This document shows, piece by piece, positions 26,012 to 33,292 of a DNA stretch of 33,292 nucleotides. How positions within the stretch are numbered: position 1 is the stretch's first letter; each line of letters opens with the position of its first letter. Position numbers and translations under genes: made by a program. Source of the DNA: an uncultured Muribaculaceae bacterium (GTDB lineage Bacteria > Bacteroidota > Bacteroidia > Bacteroidales > Muribaculaceae); the NCBI GenBank assembly GCA_910587235.1, contig CAJUKD010000026.1, positions 1 through 33,292 of the forward strand, written 5' to 3'. The notes beneath the pieces were generated by a model, which saw nothing but the letters and a program-made list of their open reading frames with translations, had not been told where the DNA came from and searched no databases.

Positions 26012-27442
26012 ATGCACCTTGATTCCGACCGCAATCATGAAAAAATTTCCGCCGCCCACCCTTTCGTGAGCGGCGTCGAATCATATATAAGGCGGAACAG
26101 GCTGCTGCCTCCTCCGCAAGTGCAGACAGACAACGGAATCGCACCGACTGTAATAGTAGCCCTAAGCGGAGGAGCCGACTCAGTGGCTCTACTGGCCGTT
26201 CTCGTAGCACTCGGCTATAATTGTCGTGCCGCACATTGTAATTTCCATCTGCGTGGAGAAGAATCGAACCGCGACATGCGGCATGCGGCCGCAATCTGCG
26301 AACGCCTCGGAGTTGAAATGCACCTCCGACACTTCACCGGCATTGAAAAGCAATGCAATCTCAGCGGGCACTCTGTCGAGATGGTGTGCCGTGACCTGCG
26401 TTATGAATGGTTCGACAGTCTGCTCGATCTTGATGCAGCCTATGCTTTGGCTGTAGGACATCATGCGGAAGACCGTGCCGAAACATTTATGCTCAACCTT
26501 ATGCGAGGAACAGGAATAGCCGGACTGACATCCATGCAACCCCGCCGCGGAAGTATCATCCGTCCTCTGCTCGGATGCACACGCCATGAAATAGAGCAAT
26601 TTCTCGACGATTGCGGGCTTGCTTTCATAAATGACAGTTCGAACCAATCGGACGAACATCGCCGCAACCGCTTGCGCAACCGTGTATTTCCGTTACTTGA
26701 GGAACTTTTTCCAGGAGCCTGCGAAAGCATAACACATACAATAAGCACACTCGAATTAACACGAGCCGTCTACGCCGATGCCATCGACATGCTTTCCGCA
26801 CCATACATCGACCGTCCGCTTCGGCATATACGCCTCAGCGCATTAGTGACCGAACAGACACACGCGGCTGCCATTCTCTTCGAACTTCTACACCCTCTCG
26901 GATTCAACAGTTCCCAAGTAGCCGACATCATTGCATCGCAATCCGGTTCAGGACTGAAATTCCGTTCATCCCGAAGCGGAACTGTAATGGAACTCGACCA
27001 CGGCATACTTACTATATTTCCGGACAATGAACCGACAAAAGAGATACAGACTGAGTGTTTCGACATAGACATTTCAAACAGTATCGTTATTCCGCGATTA
27101 TGTATTAATGTAACATCGCATCCTGCAGCAGAATTCAAGCCGGAAGGTGTGAATCCATTCATTGCATTCATTGATGCCGACGCCTTGGAAGGTTCTCCAC
27201 GCTGGCAGTTGCGACACCCAAGACTAGGCGACCGAATGGTTCCTTTCGGTCAGAAGAAATCGAAACTCCTCAGCGACATTTTCGCCAATGCCCACTATTC
27301 TGCCGCACAGAAACGAACGCAATGGCTCCTCACGCGCAACGATGAAATAATCTGGGTTCCGGGTCTGAGAAATTCAGCCTCTTTCACCATCGGTCCGCAA
27401 ACAAGTAGCTTCCTGCGGCTCGAAGCAGACACCCTTATCTGA
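26012..27442 (+). CDS. tilS: tRNA(Ile)-lysidine synthase
   Basis: A 476-residue ATP-dependent enzyme that converts the wobble cytidine of the CAU-anticodon tRNA-Ile to lysidine, so that the tRNA reads AUA. The PP-loop LSGGADS is at residues 51-57; CRAAHCNFHLRGEES and the GHHAEDRAETFMLNLMRGTG segment are also typical. The C-terminal TilS region ends with RLGDRMVPFGQ... and WVPGLRNS. Length is normal for the long form. It is an essential gene wherever AUA is read this way; ATA codons are used throughout this window. Confidence 0.95.
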   Translation: MHLDSDRNHEKISAAHPFVSGVESYIRRNRLLPPPQVQTDNGIAPTVIVALSGGADSVALLAVLVALGYNCRAAHCNFHLRGEESNRDMRHAAAICERLGVEMHLRHFTGIEKQCNLSGHSVEMVCRDLRYEWFDSLLDLDAAYALAVGHHAEDRAETFMLNLMRGTGIAGLTSMQPRRGSIIRPLLGCTRHEIEQFLDDCGLAFINDSSNQSDEHRRNRLRNRVFPLLEELFPGACESITHTISTLELTRAVYADAIDMLSAPYIDRPLRHIRLSALVTEQTHAAAILFELLHPLGFNSSQVADIIASQSGSGLKFRSSRSGTVMELDHGILTIFPDNEPTKEIQTECFDIDISNSIVIPRLCINVTSHPAAEFKPEGVNPFIAFIDADALEGSPRWQLRHPRLGDRMVPFGQKKSKLLSDIFANAHYSAAQKRTQWLLTRNDEIIWVPGLRNSASFTIGPQTSSFLRLEADTLI

Positions 27443-27469
27443 GATATTCACCATAAAATCAGGATACAT

Positions 27470-29749
27470 ATGAATAATAATCTATTGCTAAAATTTCTCT
27501 TTTCCGGCATCGCAATCGGCAGTATGCTCTGCACTTCATGTACAGGCAACCGTCCGAACAATGACATCGTCACTACCGACGCATATCGCTGGCACGGAGA
27601 TACAATTACCCAAGGCCCATTTTATACTACGGCGCCGAATGCCAAGGAAATTATATCGACATATTCCGCTACGCCCGGATATGCGTACCCTATCGAGAAA
27701 AGCTGGAAACTCAAGAATGACATAAGCCAATATCCACAACTGTCGACGCCCAACACCCTCCATGAAGCGATCTACAACATGGGGCTTGACGAAATGATAA
27801 ATGCCGTCGAACCTGACACCACACTGCGCACAGGCCGCGAATGGGCCGGAGTATGGACTCGCGACGTCAGCTACTCTATACTTCTCTCCATGGCCTATAT
27901 GCAGCCTGAGGCTTCAAAAATATCACTTATGAAAAAAGTGTCGCCAACAGGACGCATCATTCAAGACACCGGAAGCGGTGGCGCATGGCCTGTCAGCTCC
28001 GATCGCATGATATGGGCTATGGCGGCATACGAACTGTACAAAGTTACAGGCGACCGCCGGTGGCTTGAATATATCTATCCGGTAATTAAGCACAGCTTGG
28101 AGGATGATATCCTTACTGTACACTCTGCCAACGGCCTGGTAAAAGGCGAAACATCTTTCATCGACTGGCGCGAACAAAGCTATCCGAAATGGATGCAGAC
28201 CGCAGATATATATAATTCGGAAGCCCTCAGCACATCCATCGTACAAGCCGAGGCTCTGCGTATACTTGCCGAACTCGAAAATGAATTCGGATCAGCCGAT
28301 GAAGCAGCACGCTACTCTACAATGGCCGATAATATCGTACGCGCCATCAATGAGCATCTATGGATGGAAGATAAAGGATACTATGCAATGTACACCTACG
28401 GACGCAACAATCCTATAGTGAATCCTCGTGCCGAAACCCTCGGGGAATCTCTGGCGATTCTTTACGACGTAGCTTCCGACAAACGCGCACGCACGATTAC
28501 CGAGAACAATCCTGTCACTCCTTTCGGCGCCGCAATCTTCTTCCCGCAGATTGCCGACATGCCATCCTACCACAACAATGCTCTCTGGCCCTGGGTCGGC
28601 GCATACTGGGCAATCGCCAATGCAAAAGCAGGTAATGAGCAAGGGACTCTGGAAGCCATCGGTTCCGTATTCCGCCCCGCGGCTCTTTTCGCTACAAACA
28701 AGGAGAACTTCAATCTTGACAACGGCGACATATATACCGAGTTGAACTCGTCGAACATGTTATGGTGTCTGGCAGGAAACATTGCTATAACACATCGCAT
28801 ACTTTTCGGCATCGATTACAAAAAGGACGGACTCGCTTTCCATCCGTTTGTTCCGGAAAACCTCGGAGGTAAACGCACTCTATCGAACTTCAAATACCGC
28901 GACGCGATACTCGACATCACCGTCGACGGTTTCGGCAACAAAATCAAATCGTTCACTCTGAACGGCAAAGAACACGAGCCTTTCATTCCGGCTGACATCA
29001 AAGGCGACAACAAGATAGTCATAACTATGGCCAATGAAAAACCGGAAGCAATGAAAGTAAACCATACGCCAAACATCAAAGCTCCGCTTACCCCCATAAC
29101 ATGGCTCGAAGGCAACACCCTGCAATGGAATCCGATAGAATATATTCACCATTATATCGTGCTTCGCGACGGCAAACCGGTAAGCGAAACCCGCCAGTGT
29201 AGCTTCGATGCCACCGCTCCCGGAGAATATCAGGTAATAGGCGTTGCCTCCGACGGCACACAGTCATTCGCATCGCAGCCGTTCCAGACCTATCGCAAGA
29301 TTACCGCACAGATGCCGGGCGAAAAATCCGGTGCGCTAAACTCAGCTGAAATAAGCTACCAGCCGACAGGCGATATCGAAGGGTATCACGGAACAGGTTT
29401 TGCCGAAATCGACCGCAACAGCAAAGCCCTCAACATCAACGTCAACGTGCCTGCCGACGGTATCTACGGCATAAGTTTCCGTTATGCTAACGGAAACGGA
29501 CCGGTCAACACCGAAAACAAATGTGCAATACGAACTCTCAGCATCGACGGACAACGGCTCGGCATAATCGTAATGCCCCACCGAGGTGTGGCAAACTGGA
29601 ATGACTGGGGTAAGACAAACGTAATCACGGCACCGCTAAAAGCCGGACACCACACCGTCACACTCGACTTCCGTCAGGAAAACAACAACATGAACATTAA
29701 CACAAACCATGCTCTTGTCGATGAGATTATTCTCAAAAAGATACGCTGA
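27470..29749 (+). CDS. Six-hairpin glycosidase-like lipoprotein (debranching-enzyme type)
   Basis: A 759-residue exported protein. The signal ends MLCTSC, giving a candidate lipidated Cys24, so it is probably surface or periplasmic. Residues about 90-460 look like an (alpha/alpha)6 barrel glycosidase: WAGVWTRDVSYS, GGAWPVSSDRMIWA, FIDWREQSYPKW, NPRAETLGESLA and NNALWPWVGAYWA resemble glycogen-debranching and related families. Candidate acids are Asp and Glu in TRD, DWRE and AETLGE, but I cannot assign them. After a linking Ig-like region, the last 150 residues (ADGIYGISFRYANG..., AGHHTVTLDFRQENN) look like a CBM6/CBM35-type module. The GH family and substrate are not clear. It lies 27 nt after tilS and 4 nt before the Ntn hydrolase. 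Confidence 0.72.
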   Translation: MNNNLLLKFLFSGIAIGSMLCTSCTGNRPNNDIVTTDAYRWHGDTITQGPFYTTAPNAKEIISTYSATPGYAYPIEKSWKLKNDISQYPQLSTPNTLHEAIYNMGLDEMINAVEPDTTLRTGREWAGVWTRDVSYSILLSMAYMQPEASKISLMKKVSPTGRIIQDTGSGGAWPVSSDRMIWAMAAYELYKVTGDRRWLEYIYPVIKHSLEDDILTVHSANGLVKGETSFIDWREQSYPKWMQTADIYNSEALSTSIVQAEALRILAELENEFGSADEAARYSTMADNIVRAINEHLWMEDKGYYAMYTYGRNNPIVNPRAETLGESLAILYDVASDKRARTITENNPVTPFGAAIFFPQIADMPSYHNNALWPWVGAYWAIANAKAGNEQGTLEAIGSVFRPAALFATNKENFNLDNGDIYTELNSSNMLWCLAGNIAITHRILFGIDYKKDGLAFHPFVPENLGGKRTLSNFKYRDAILDITVDGFGNKIKSFTLNGKEHEPFIPADIKGDNKIVITMANEKPEAMKVNHTPNIKAPLTPITWLEGNTLQWNPIEYIHHYIVLRDGKPVSETRQCSFDATAPGEYQVIGVASDGTQSFASQPFQTYRKITAQMPGEKSGALNSAEISYQPTGDIEGYHGTGFAEIDRNSKALNINVNVPADGIYGISFRYANGNGPVNTENKCAIRTLSIDGQRLGIIVMPHRGVANWNDWGKTNVITAPLKAGHHTVTLDFRQENNNMNINTNHALVDEIILKKIR

Positions 29750-29753
29750 GACA

Positions 29754-30860
29754 ATGAGAAAACATATAAATCCGATTATGGCGACCCTCCTCGCGGGGGC
29801 CGTCATTTTCTGCAATGCACCGCAAAGCATAGGTTGCACATCCCTTATAGCTGCAGGACGCGCCACTCTTTCAGGGCGCCCGCTGCTATGGAAACACCGC
29901 GATACATCTGCATCCAACAATTTCATAGCACGAGTCGAAGCCGATAGTGTCAGCGGCGCCATAGGATTTACAGCCCTGTTCAACGGCGGTGACAGCCTGC
30001 TCGCCGAAGCATGGATGGGAATGAACGATGCCGGTTTCGCAATAATGAACACAGCATCATATAACCTTGCACCTGACACCGCCGCAGTTCGCGACCGCGA
30101 AGGTTACGTAATGTCGGCTGCACTCAGATGCTGCCAAAGCGTCAACGACTTTGAGCTATTGCTGCATGAACTGCCAAAACCACTTGGCGTACAGGCCAAC
30201 TTCGGAGTAATCGATGCAAACGGACATGGTGCATATTTTGAAACCGACGACTGGAATTTCACCCGCTTCGACGCCGACTCGTGTAAAAGCGGAGTGCTTA
30301 TCCGCACAAACTACTCCGTAAGCGGCGACAGCACACTCGGACGCGGCTACATCCGTCACGACAATACTACAGAACTCCTCGCCGAAGCTATATCCACCGG
30401 TTCGCTGACTGCAGCAGAACTGACTGAAAACGTGAGCCGCTCATTCTATCATTCACTGCTCGGATGCGACGTTCTCGAACGAGGCGACAGTTGGGCTGTA
30501 GACATGGATTTCATACCACGCGACATTTCTACCGCCTCTATAGTCATAGAAGGAATATTGCCTGGAGAAAAGGCATCGCAGACCGTAATGTGGACCGCTT
30601 TAGGCTATCCTCCATGTGCAAGTGTCGAACCTGTATTCGCCGACAGCATACCTGCCGGCCTCGGTCCGGACACCCACGGATACACAAGCCCCGTTTGCGC
30701 CACATCCATCGCCTTGCGTTCTGCCGCCCACCCTATCGTCAAAGGTAACGGTCCAGCATATATAAATCTCGACATAATACGACAGGAAATAGAAGCCAGG
30801 CGCGCTGAAGCACTTGACGCTTATGCCAGAGGCAATATCGCCCGCACCCGCCGTCAATGA
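29754..30860 (+). CDS. Exported Ntn hydrolase (C45/choloylglycine hydrolase-like)
   Basis: A 368-residue protein with a signal peptide (about 1-27) whose cleavage after SIG would expose Cys28 of CTSLIAAGRATLSGRPLLWKHRD. An N-terminal Cys followed by T-S and a downstream G-x-PLxWKxRD is the signature of cysteine Ntn hydrolases (acyl-CoA:6-APA acyltransferase C45 and linear amide hydrolase families). The following EAWMGMNDAGFAIMN and GANFGVID-like strands fit as well. The likely reaction is amide-bond hydrolysis outside the cytoplasm; bile salt, N-acyl amino acid or penicillin-type substrates are all possible. ATG 29754 is used, 4 nt after the glycosidase stop; a longer in-frame start would overlap that gene. 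Confidence 0.75.
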   Translation: MRKHINPIMATLLAGAVIFCNAPQSIGCTSLIAAGRATLSGRPLLWKHRDTSASNNFIARVEADSVSGAIGFTALFNGGDSLLAEAWMGMNDAGFAIMNTASYNLAPDTAAVRDREGYVMSAALRCCQSVNDFELLLHELPKPLGVQANFGVIDANGHGAYFETDDWNFTRFDADSCKSGVLIRTNYSVSGDSTLGRGYIRHDNTTELLAEAISTGSLTAAELTENVSRSFYHSLLGCDVLERGDSWAVDMDFIPRDISTASIVIEGILPGEKASQTVMWTALGYPPCASVEPVFADSIPAGLGPDTHGYTSPVCATSIALRSAAHPIVKGNGPAYINLDIIRQEIEARRAEALDAYARGNIARTRRQ

Positions 30861-30897
30861 AATACACAAAGTCCGGCTCCTTTTAAATTCATTAATT

Positions 30898-30921
30898 TTT
30901 GTTCCTGTGGCAACAAAAAGA
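30898..30921. terminator. Probable bidirectional terminator between convergent genes
   Basis: TTTTTGTT (30898-30905) pairs perfectly with AACAAAAA (30914-30921); inside, CC and GG can add two pairs with one bulged C and a three-base loop. It lies between the end of the Ntn hydrolase and the end of the convergent lipoprotein, in the right place to end both transcripts. It is AT-rich, which lowers certainty. Confidence 0.4.
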
Positions 30922-30925
30922 CACT

Positions 30926-30933
30926 GTCGCCAT
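30926..30933 (+). repeat. 8-bp direct repeat, left copy
   Basis: CTGTCGCC, 11 nt outside the stop of the transglutaminase lipoprotein gene. An identical 8-mer is found just outside the gene's start (32538-32545). The pair may mark the ends of an inserted unit; it could also be chance. Confidence 0.3.
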
Positions 30934-30944
30934 AAGCCTAAACA

Positions 30945-32525
30945 TTATTTTGTGAGTTTCGGTGTCTGCCAAAACCATTGTTCATCAGTAGTGTTATAAT
31001 CCGAATTCGGATATTCCACCCCCTGTGGAACAAGTGCGACATGATAACCCTGTTCATGATTGCTGTCGCCTTCAGGTTCAGCCTGGTTGAATGTGTTGGT
31101 CTGTAGGATATACAGGTTTTTAGCCATATAATAATCTATGTAGTCATCCTGTGTTTCTTCCCATTGGTTGTTCCAATTGGCATCTTTGTTCAAGACAAGC
31201 GGCAAGCCATTCTGAATCCTATGCCTGACCTCTCCAGGGTGAAGCATCATTCCGTTCTCATCAGTCACAAATGCCGCAAAGGTCGGGTCTACCCATACCC
31301 ATTTGTCTAACGATTCGCTCCACGCCACACAAATCACGTGACAGTCGTTGTCAGTTTCCCATGCTTTTGGCAGGCAAGTGATATATCTTGCCGGGATTCC
31401 TTCGGCAAGCAACGCCTCAGTAAGGCTTATAGCGAGCGCACGGCAGTTGTATCCGCAACTGTCCAAATTCGCGCTATCGTAAGTATTCCTCAGATTCCTG
31501 GCACCGGGCGCCAAGCCGTTGCTTCCATCGTGGGTAATATTGTTGTGTACCCAATAGAGCAGATTTTTGATGCGGCTTATATCATCACCATCTCCGGCAA
31601 TGCTGTCGAGATTGAATCTTTCGCGCGACAATTTTAACAAGCTATCGGATGGAGGTGCATATCTAAAATTTAGTTTCATCGCCGAATCGTAAGCGTAAGC
31701 CGGCGCTTCTTTCAAGATTTCAAGTTCGCTCTTGACATCATCGCCTAAATTCCAAGCATATTCCATGGCCGCATTAAGATTGTCTGATTCTGAACAGCCA
31801 AGTTCAGCCAAAACCGGTTGAAGAATCTTTGCTGCCTTATATACGCTTTTACGCATCCACTTCGGATTAGCGGCGCGCAACACTTCCGATTGCCATCCGG
31901 CGATTCGTTCTATATCGGCTTTCAATCGGGGATTGGCTCTCAGTTGCCCTATTGTAGCGGTCGGAGTCAGACTGTCGTTATATACCTCAAGGAAAGCCCC
32001 ATTGTTGGTAAAACCATTGAGTCTGGGACATAGATGTCTGGGAGCAAGCTCAACGCCCAGACTCACCACAACGCTCTCAAAAACAAGACTTTCAAGCTTC
32101 GGGAGATTATATAGAAAGCCTGGGCCGCCGGTCGACGAAACCGGTCCTTTGAATATCACTGTTTTCAGTTTGGGGCAATTGGAAATCAGTGTACAGTCGA
32201 AATGTCCGATCATGCCGTTAAACACCACTTCTTCAAGATTAGGCAGTCCGCTGAGCAAGCCGCCGGGAAGATAATCCACATCTCCGAATGTGATTTTTCG
32301 TAAGTTTGGAAATTTATTATAGTCACCCAATCGGCCGAACATTCCAATATTCGGGATATTTATTTCCTCCGCGTCGATAGACAAAATAAGACTGTCAGGA
32401 AACAGCAAGTGCCCATCACGGATAGGGGCCGTGAAATATTCCGGAGATTTTATCACGATATTCTCAGCGCAGCCAACAACACAGCATAAAATGCCAGAAA
32501 AAATAGATGCTATAATCTTTTTCAT
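30945..32525 (-). CDS. LRR-like transglutaminase-domain lipoprotein
   Basis: A 526-residue lipoprotein: MKKIIASIFSG... ends with the lipobox VVGC (Cys19). Residues about 45-160 contain leucine-rich-repeat-like units of the BspA type (FPNLRKITF, LPNLEEVVF, CPKLKTVIF, LPKLESLVF about 22-25 residues apart). The transglutaminase-like core follows with GYNCRALA (Cys361), DCHVICVAW (His396) and WVWVDPTF (Asp413), a full triad, so peptidase or amidase activity at the cell surface is likely. The frame is open upstream to 33044 through a recombinase fragment, but ATG 32525 with its own complete signal peptide is the sensible start. No -7 promoter box is seen directly upstream, so it may depend on the recombinase promoter. 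Confidence 0.82.
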   Translation of the reverse strand: MKKIIASIFSGILCCVVGCAENIVIKSPEYFTAPIRDGHLLFPDSLILSIDAEEINIPNIGMFGRLGDYNKFPNLRKITFGDVDYLPGGLLSGLPNLEEVVFNGMIGHFDCTLISNCPKLKTVIFKGPVSSTGGPGFLYNLPKLESLVFESVVVSLGVELAPRHLCPRLNGFTNNGAFLEVYNDSLTPTATIGQLRANPRLKADIERIAGWQSEVLRAANPKWMRKSVYKAAKILQPVLAELGCSESDNLNAAMEYAWNLGDDVKSELEILKEAPAYAYDSAMKLNFRYAPPSDSLLKLSRERFNLDSIAGDGDDISRIKNLLYWVHNNITHDGSNGLAPGARNLRNTYDSANLDSCGYNCRALAISLTEALLAEGIPARYITCLPKAWETDNDCHVICVAWSESLDKWVWVDPTFAAFVTDENGMMLHPGEVRHRIQNGLPLVLNKDANWNNQWEETQDDYIDYYMAKNLYILQTNTFNQAEPEGDSNHEQGYHVALVPQGVEYPNSDYNTTDEQWFWQTPKLTK

Positions 32526-32537
32526 ATCAATAATTAT

Positions 32538-32545
32538 CTGTCGCC
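32538..32545 (+). repeat. 8-bp direct repeat, right copy
   Basis: CTGTCGCC, 12 nt upstream of the lipoprotein start and at the junction where recombinase-like sequence stops. It is identical and in the same orientation as 30926-30933. Confidence 0.3.
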
Positions 32546-33044
32546 GTTGTTGGAGCATCCAAGCCTCATACTTTTTCAACCAAGTCACATCTATGTCACT
32601 AAAAGGTATGTCCAGACTCCCTGCATACTTTTTGAAAGAGTTTAAGCTCACCTCATACATTCCTGCATACCTTAGTCTACCTTGCTCTTTCAGCAATCTC
32701 ACATAATAATTGAAACATTCCTCAACATTATTGTGCAGACTGAGTGAGGCAACCTTTGGTTTCAGCAAAGAAGACGCAGTAAACTCCTTTCCCTCTATCC
32801 TCTTGCTGAGGATTGTCTTTTGCAGTTCAAACAATTTCTGCTGAATGAGCATCCTTATCTCATCTCTGTTAGGACAAGACTCATTAGGCTCATTCTTTTT
32901 GAAGTCCCAATGAGAGGGGTGAATGGAGATACCAAGACTTTGATACTTCTTCTTTCCATCCTTACAGACACGTACCATTAAAGGATGTTTGCCGTCACTT
33001 AAAGTCTTTGACTTATAGCACAGCACTTTAACTGTTTCACTCAT
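32538..33044 (-). pseudogene. Truncated tyrosine recombinase (integrase/invertase N-terminal fragment)
   Basis: About 168 codons from ATG 33044 (MSETVKVLCYKSK...) encode the arm-type DNA-binding domain (about residues 5-95, with YQSLGISIHPSHWDF) and most of the SAM-like core-binding domain (about 105-167, ending DIDVTWLKKYEAWMLQQ) of a Bacteroides-type tyrosine recombinase. The catalytic domain with the R-H-R-Y residues is missing. The reading frame then continues without a stop into the lipoprotein at 32525, giving a 699-codon open frame. A fused product would carry an internal signal peptide and is unlikely to be functional. The base composition is visibly more AT-rich than the genes to the left, consistent with acquisition. 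The N-terminal fragment could still bind DNA. Confidence 0.82.
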
Positions 33045-33052
33045 AAAGTTTT

Positions 33053-33073
33053 GGTTTAACTCTCGGTTTAACT
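33053..33073 (+). repeat. Pair of 9-bp direct repeats at the recombinase start
   Basis: GGTTTAACT occurs at 33053-33061 and 33065-33073, a 12-bp period, beginning 8 nt upstream of the recombinase ATG. A related inverted GGTAAAACC lies at about 33079-33087. Spaced repeats next to an integrase gene are a common form of arm-type or regulatory binding site; this role is inferred. Confidence 0.45.
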
Positions 33074-33103
33074 TTCAAGGTAAAACCACAGTATTTCACA
33101 AAG

Positions 33104-33135
33104 AAAAAAGCAGTCATATTTTTATCTAACTGCTT
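33104..33135 (-). terminator. Intrinsic terminator-like hairpin in the recombinase leader
   Basis: On the minus strand AAGCAGT (33135-33129) pairs with ACTGCTT (33114-33108) around a 14-nt AT-rich loop, and the stem runs straight into a T tract (six Ts in all). This is a good rho-independent terminator shape. It lies between the -7 element at 33281-33288 and the recombinase start, so it would act as an attenuator or end a short upstream RNA. Confidence 0.6.
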
Positions 33136-33280
33136 GATTTTCAGCGTTTTATCTGTGATCCGCCTGGTCTCTGTGACACAAACGGATGTTATATGATTAT
33201 CAATATCTTAACTCTCTAAAAATCGCGGCACTCCCTTTTTGCGCACCCCGATATTTCAATGTTCTTCTTCGTTTACTTTG
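33136..33280 (-). other. Structured leader or possible small RNA
   Basis: No reading frame of note. If transcription begins near 33277, an RNA of about 170 nt would end at the hairpin at 33104-33135. The part at about 33156-33190 can form a stem from ATCCG and CGGAT enclosing CTGTGACACA. I see no match to a known RNA family, so it is listed as a leader or ncRNA candidate only. Confidence 0.25.
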
Positions 33281-33288
33281 CAAAGATA
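33281..33288 (-). promoter_or_regulatory. -7 promoter element of the recombinase leader
   Basis: TATCTTTG on the minus strand is an exact -7 match; its TTTG partner would fall beyond the window edge. It overlaps the palindrome CTTTGCAAAG (33277-33286). The distance to the recombinase ATG is about 235 nt, unusually long for this window. Confidence 0.5.
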
Positions 33289-33292
33289 ATAA

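Noticed and set aside
30861..30925. Recombinase C-terminal remnant left of the lipoprotein gene
   Set aside because: The minus-strand translation after 30925 gives a short frame with none of the R, H-x-x-R or catalytic Tyr motifs.
33273..33290. CTnDOT-like attachment core (GTAnnTTTGC) at the right edge
   Set aside because: The nearest match on the minus strand is TTATCTTTGC, one mismatch, and any -7 promoter box gives such a match. No second copy seen at another boundary.
1..33292. CRISPR array, insertion sequence or tRNA gene
   Set aside because: No regularly spaced repeats, transposase frames or cloverleaf-like sequence noticed in either strand.

Overview
The window looks like a chromosomal segment of a member of the Bacteroidota, most likely order Bacteroidales and possibly close to Muribaculaceae. 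The genus-level guess is inference. The evidence is a recurring promoter of the Bacteroidota type (TTTG, 19-20 nt, TAnnTTTG), weak or absent Shine-Dalgarno sites before most genes, Bacteroidota-style lipoprotein signals, an apparent DUF3316 protein, and a Bacteroides-type tyrosine recombinase fragment at the right edge. Genes are densely packed, with no gene-free stretch over 300 nt and no rRNA, tRNA or CRISPR visible.

Layout. 1-3732 (minus): a prfB / GH13 amylase / lipid kinase operon read from one promoter; prfB needs a +1 programmed frameshift. 3742-4764 (minus): a secreted GH25 lysozyme with MORN repeats. 4970-5599 (plus): a LysE-type exporter with a near-leaderless promoter. 5653-14353 (plus): a long head-to-tail run of transglutaminase-like protein, NlpC/P60 peptidase, dipeptide epimerase, topoisomerase IV subunit A, a DUF3316-like protein and an S41 lipoprotein. 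The first three look like a murein-peptide processing set. 14329-20154 (minus): small membrane protein, dxs, trkA, trkH, then a CpsB/CapC-type PHP phosphatase; its last gene overlaps the S41 gene tail to tail. 20211-24935 (plus): panC, panD, ffh, folD and a CapA-like protein behind a promoter and a structured leader. 25002-30860 (plus): yitT-like gene, tilS, a six-hairpin glycosidase-like lipoprotein and a secreted Ntn hydrolase.

Right edge, 30926-33292 (minus): this is the accessory part. A transglutaminase lipoprotein with leucine-rich-repeat-like sequence is fused in frame behind the N-terminal third or so of a tyrosine recombinase. The recombinase has lost its catalytic domain. The remnant keeps its leader, with a -7 promoter element, an intrinsic-terminator-like hairpin and a pair of 9-bp direct repeats. 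The lipoprotein gene lies between two copies of the 8-mer CTGTCGCC. This is the strongest candidate for something undescribed: recombinase-driven gene capture, or a domesticated integrase promoter. Most of the remaining window is ordinary core genome.
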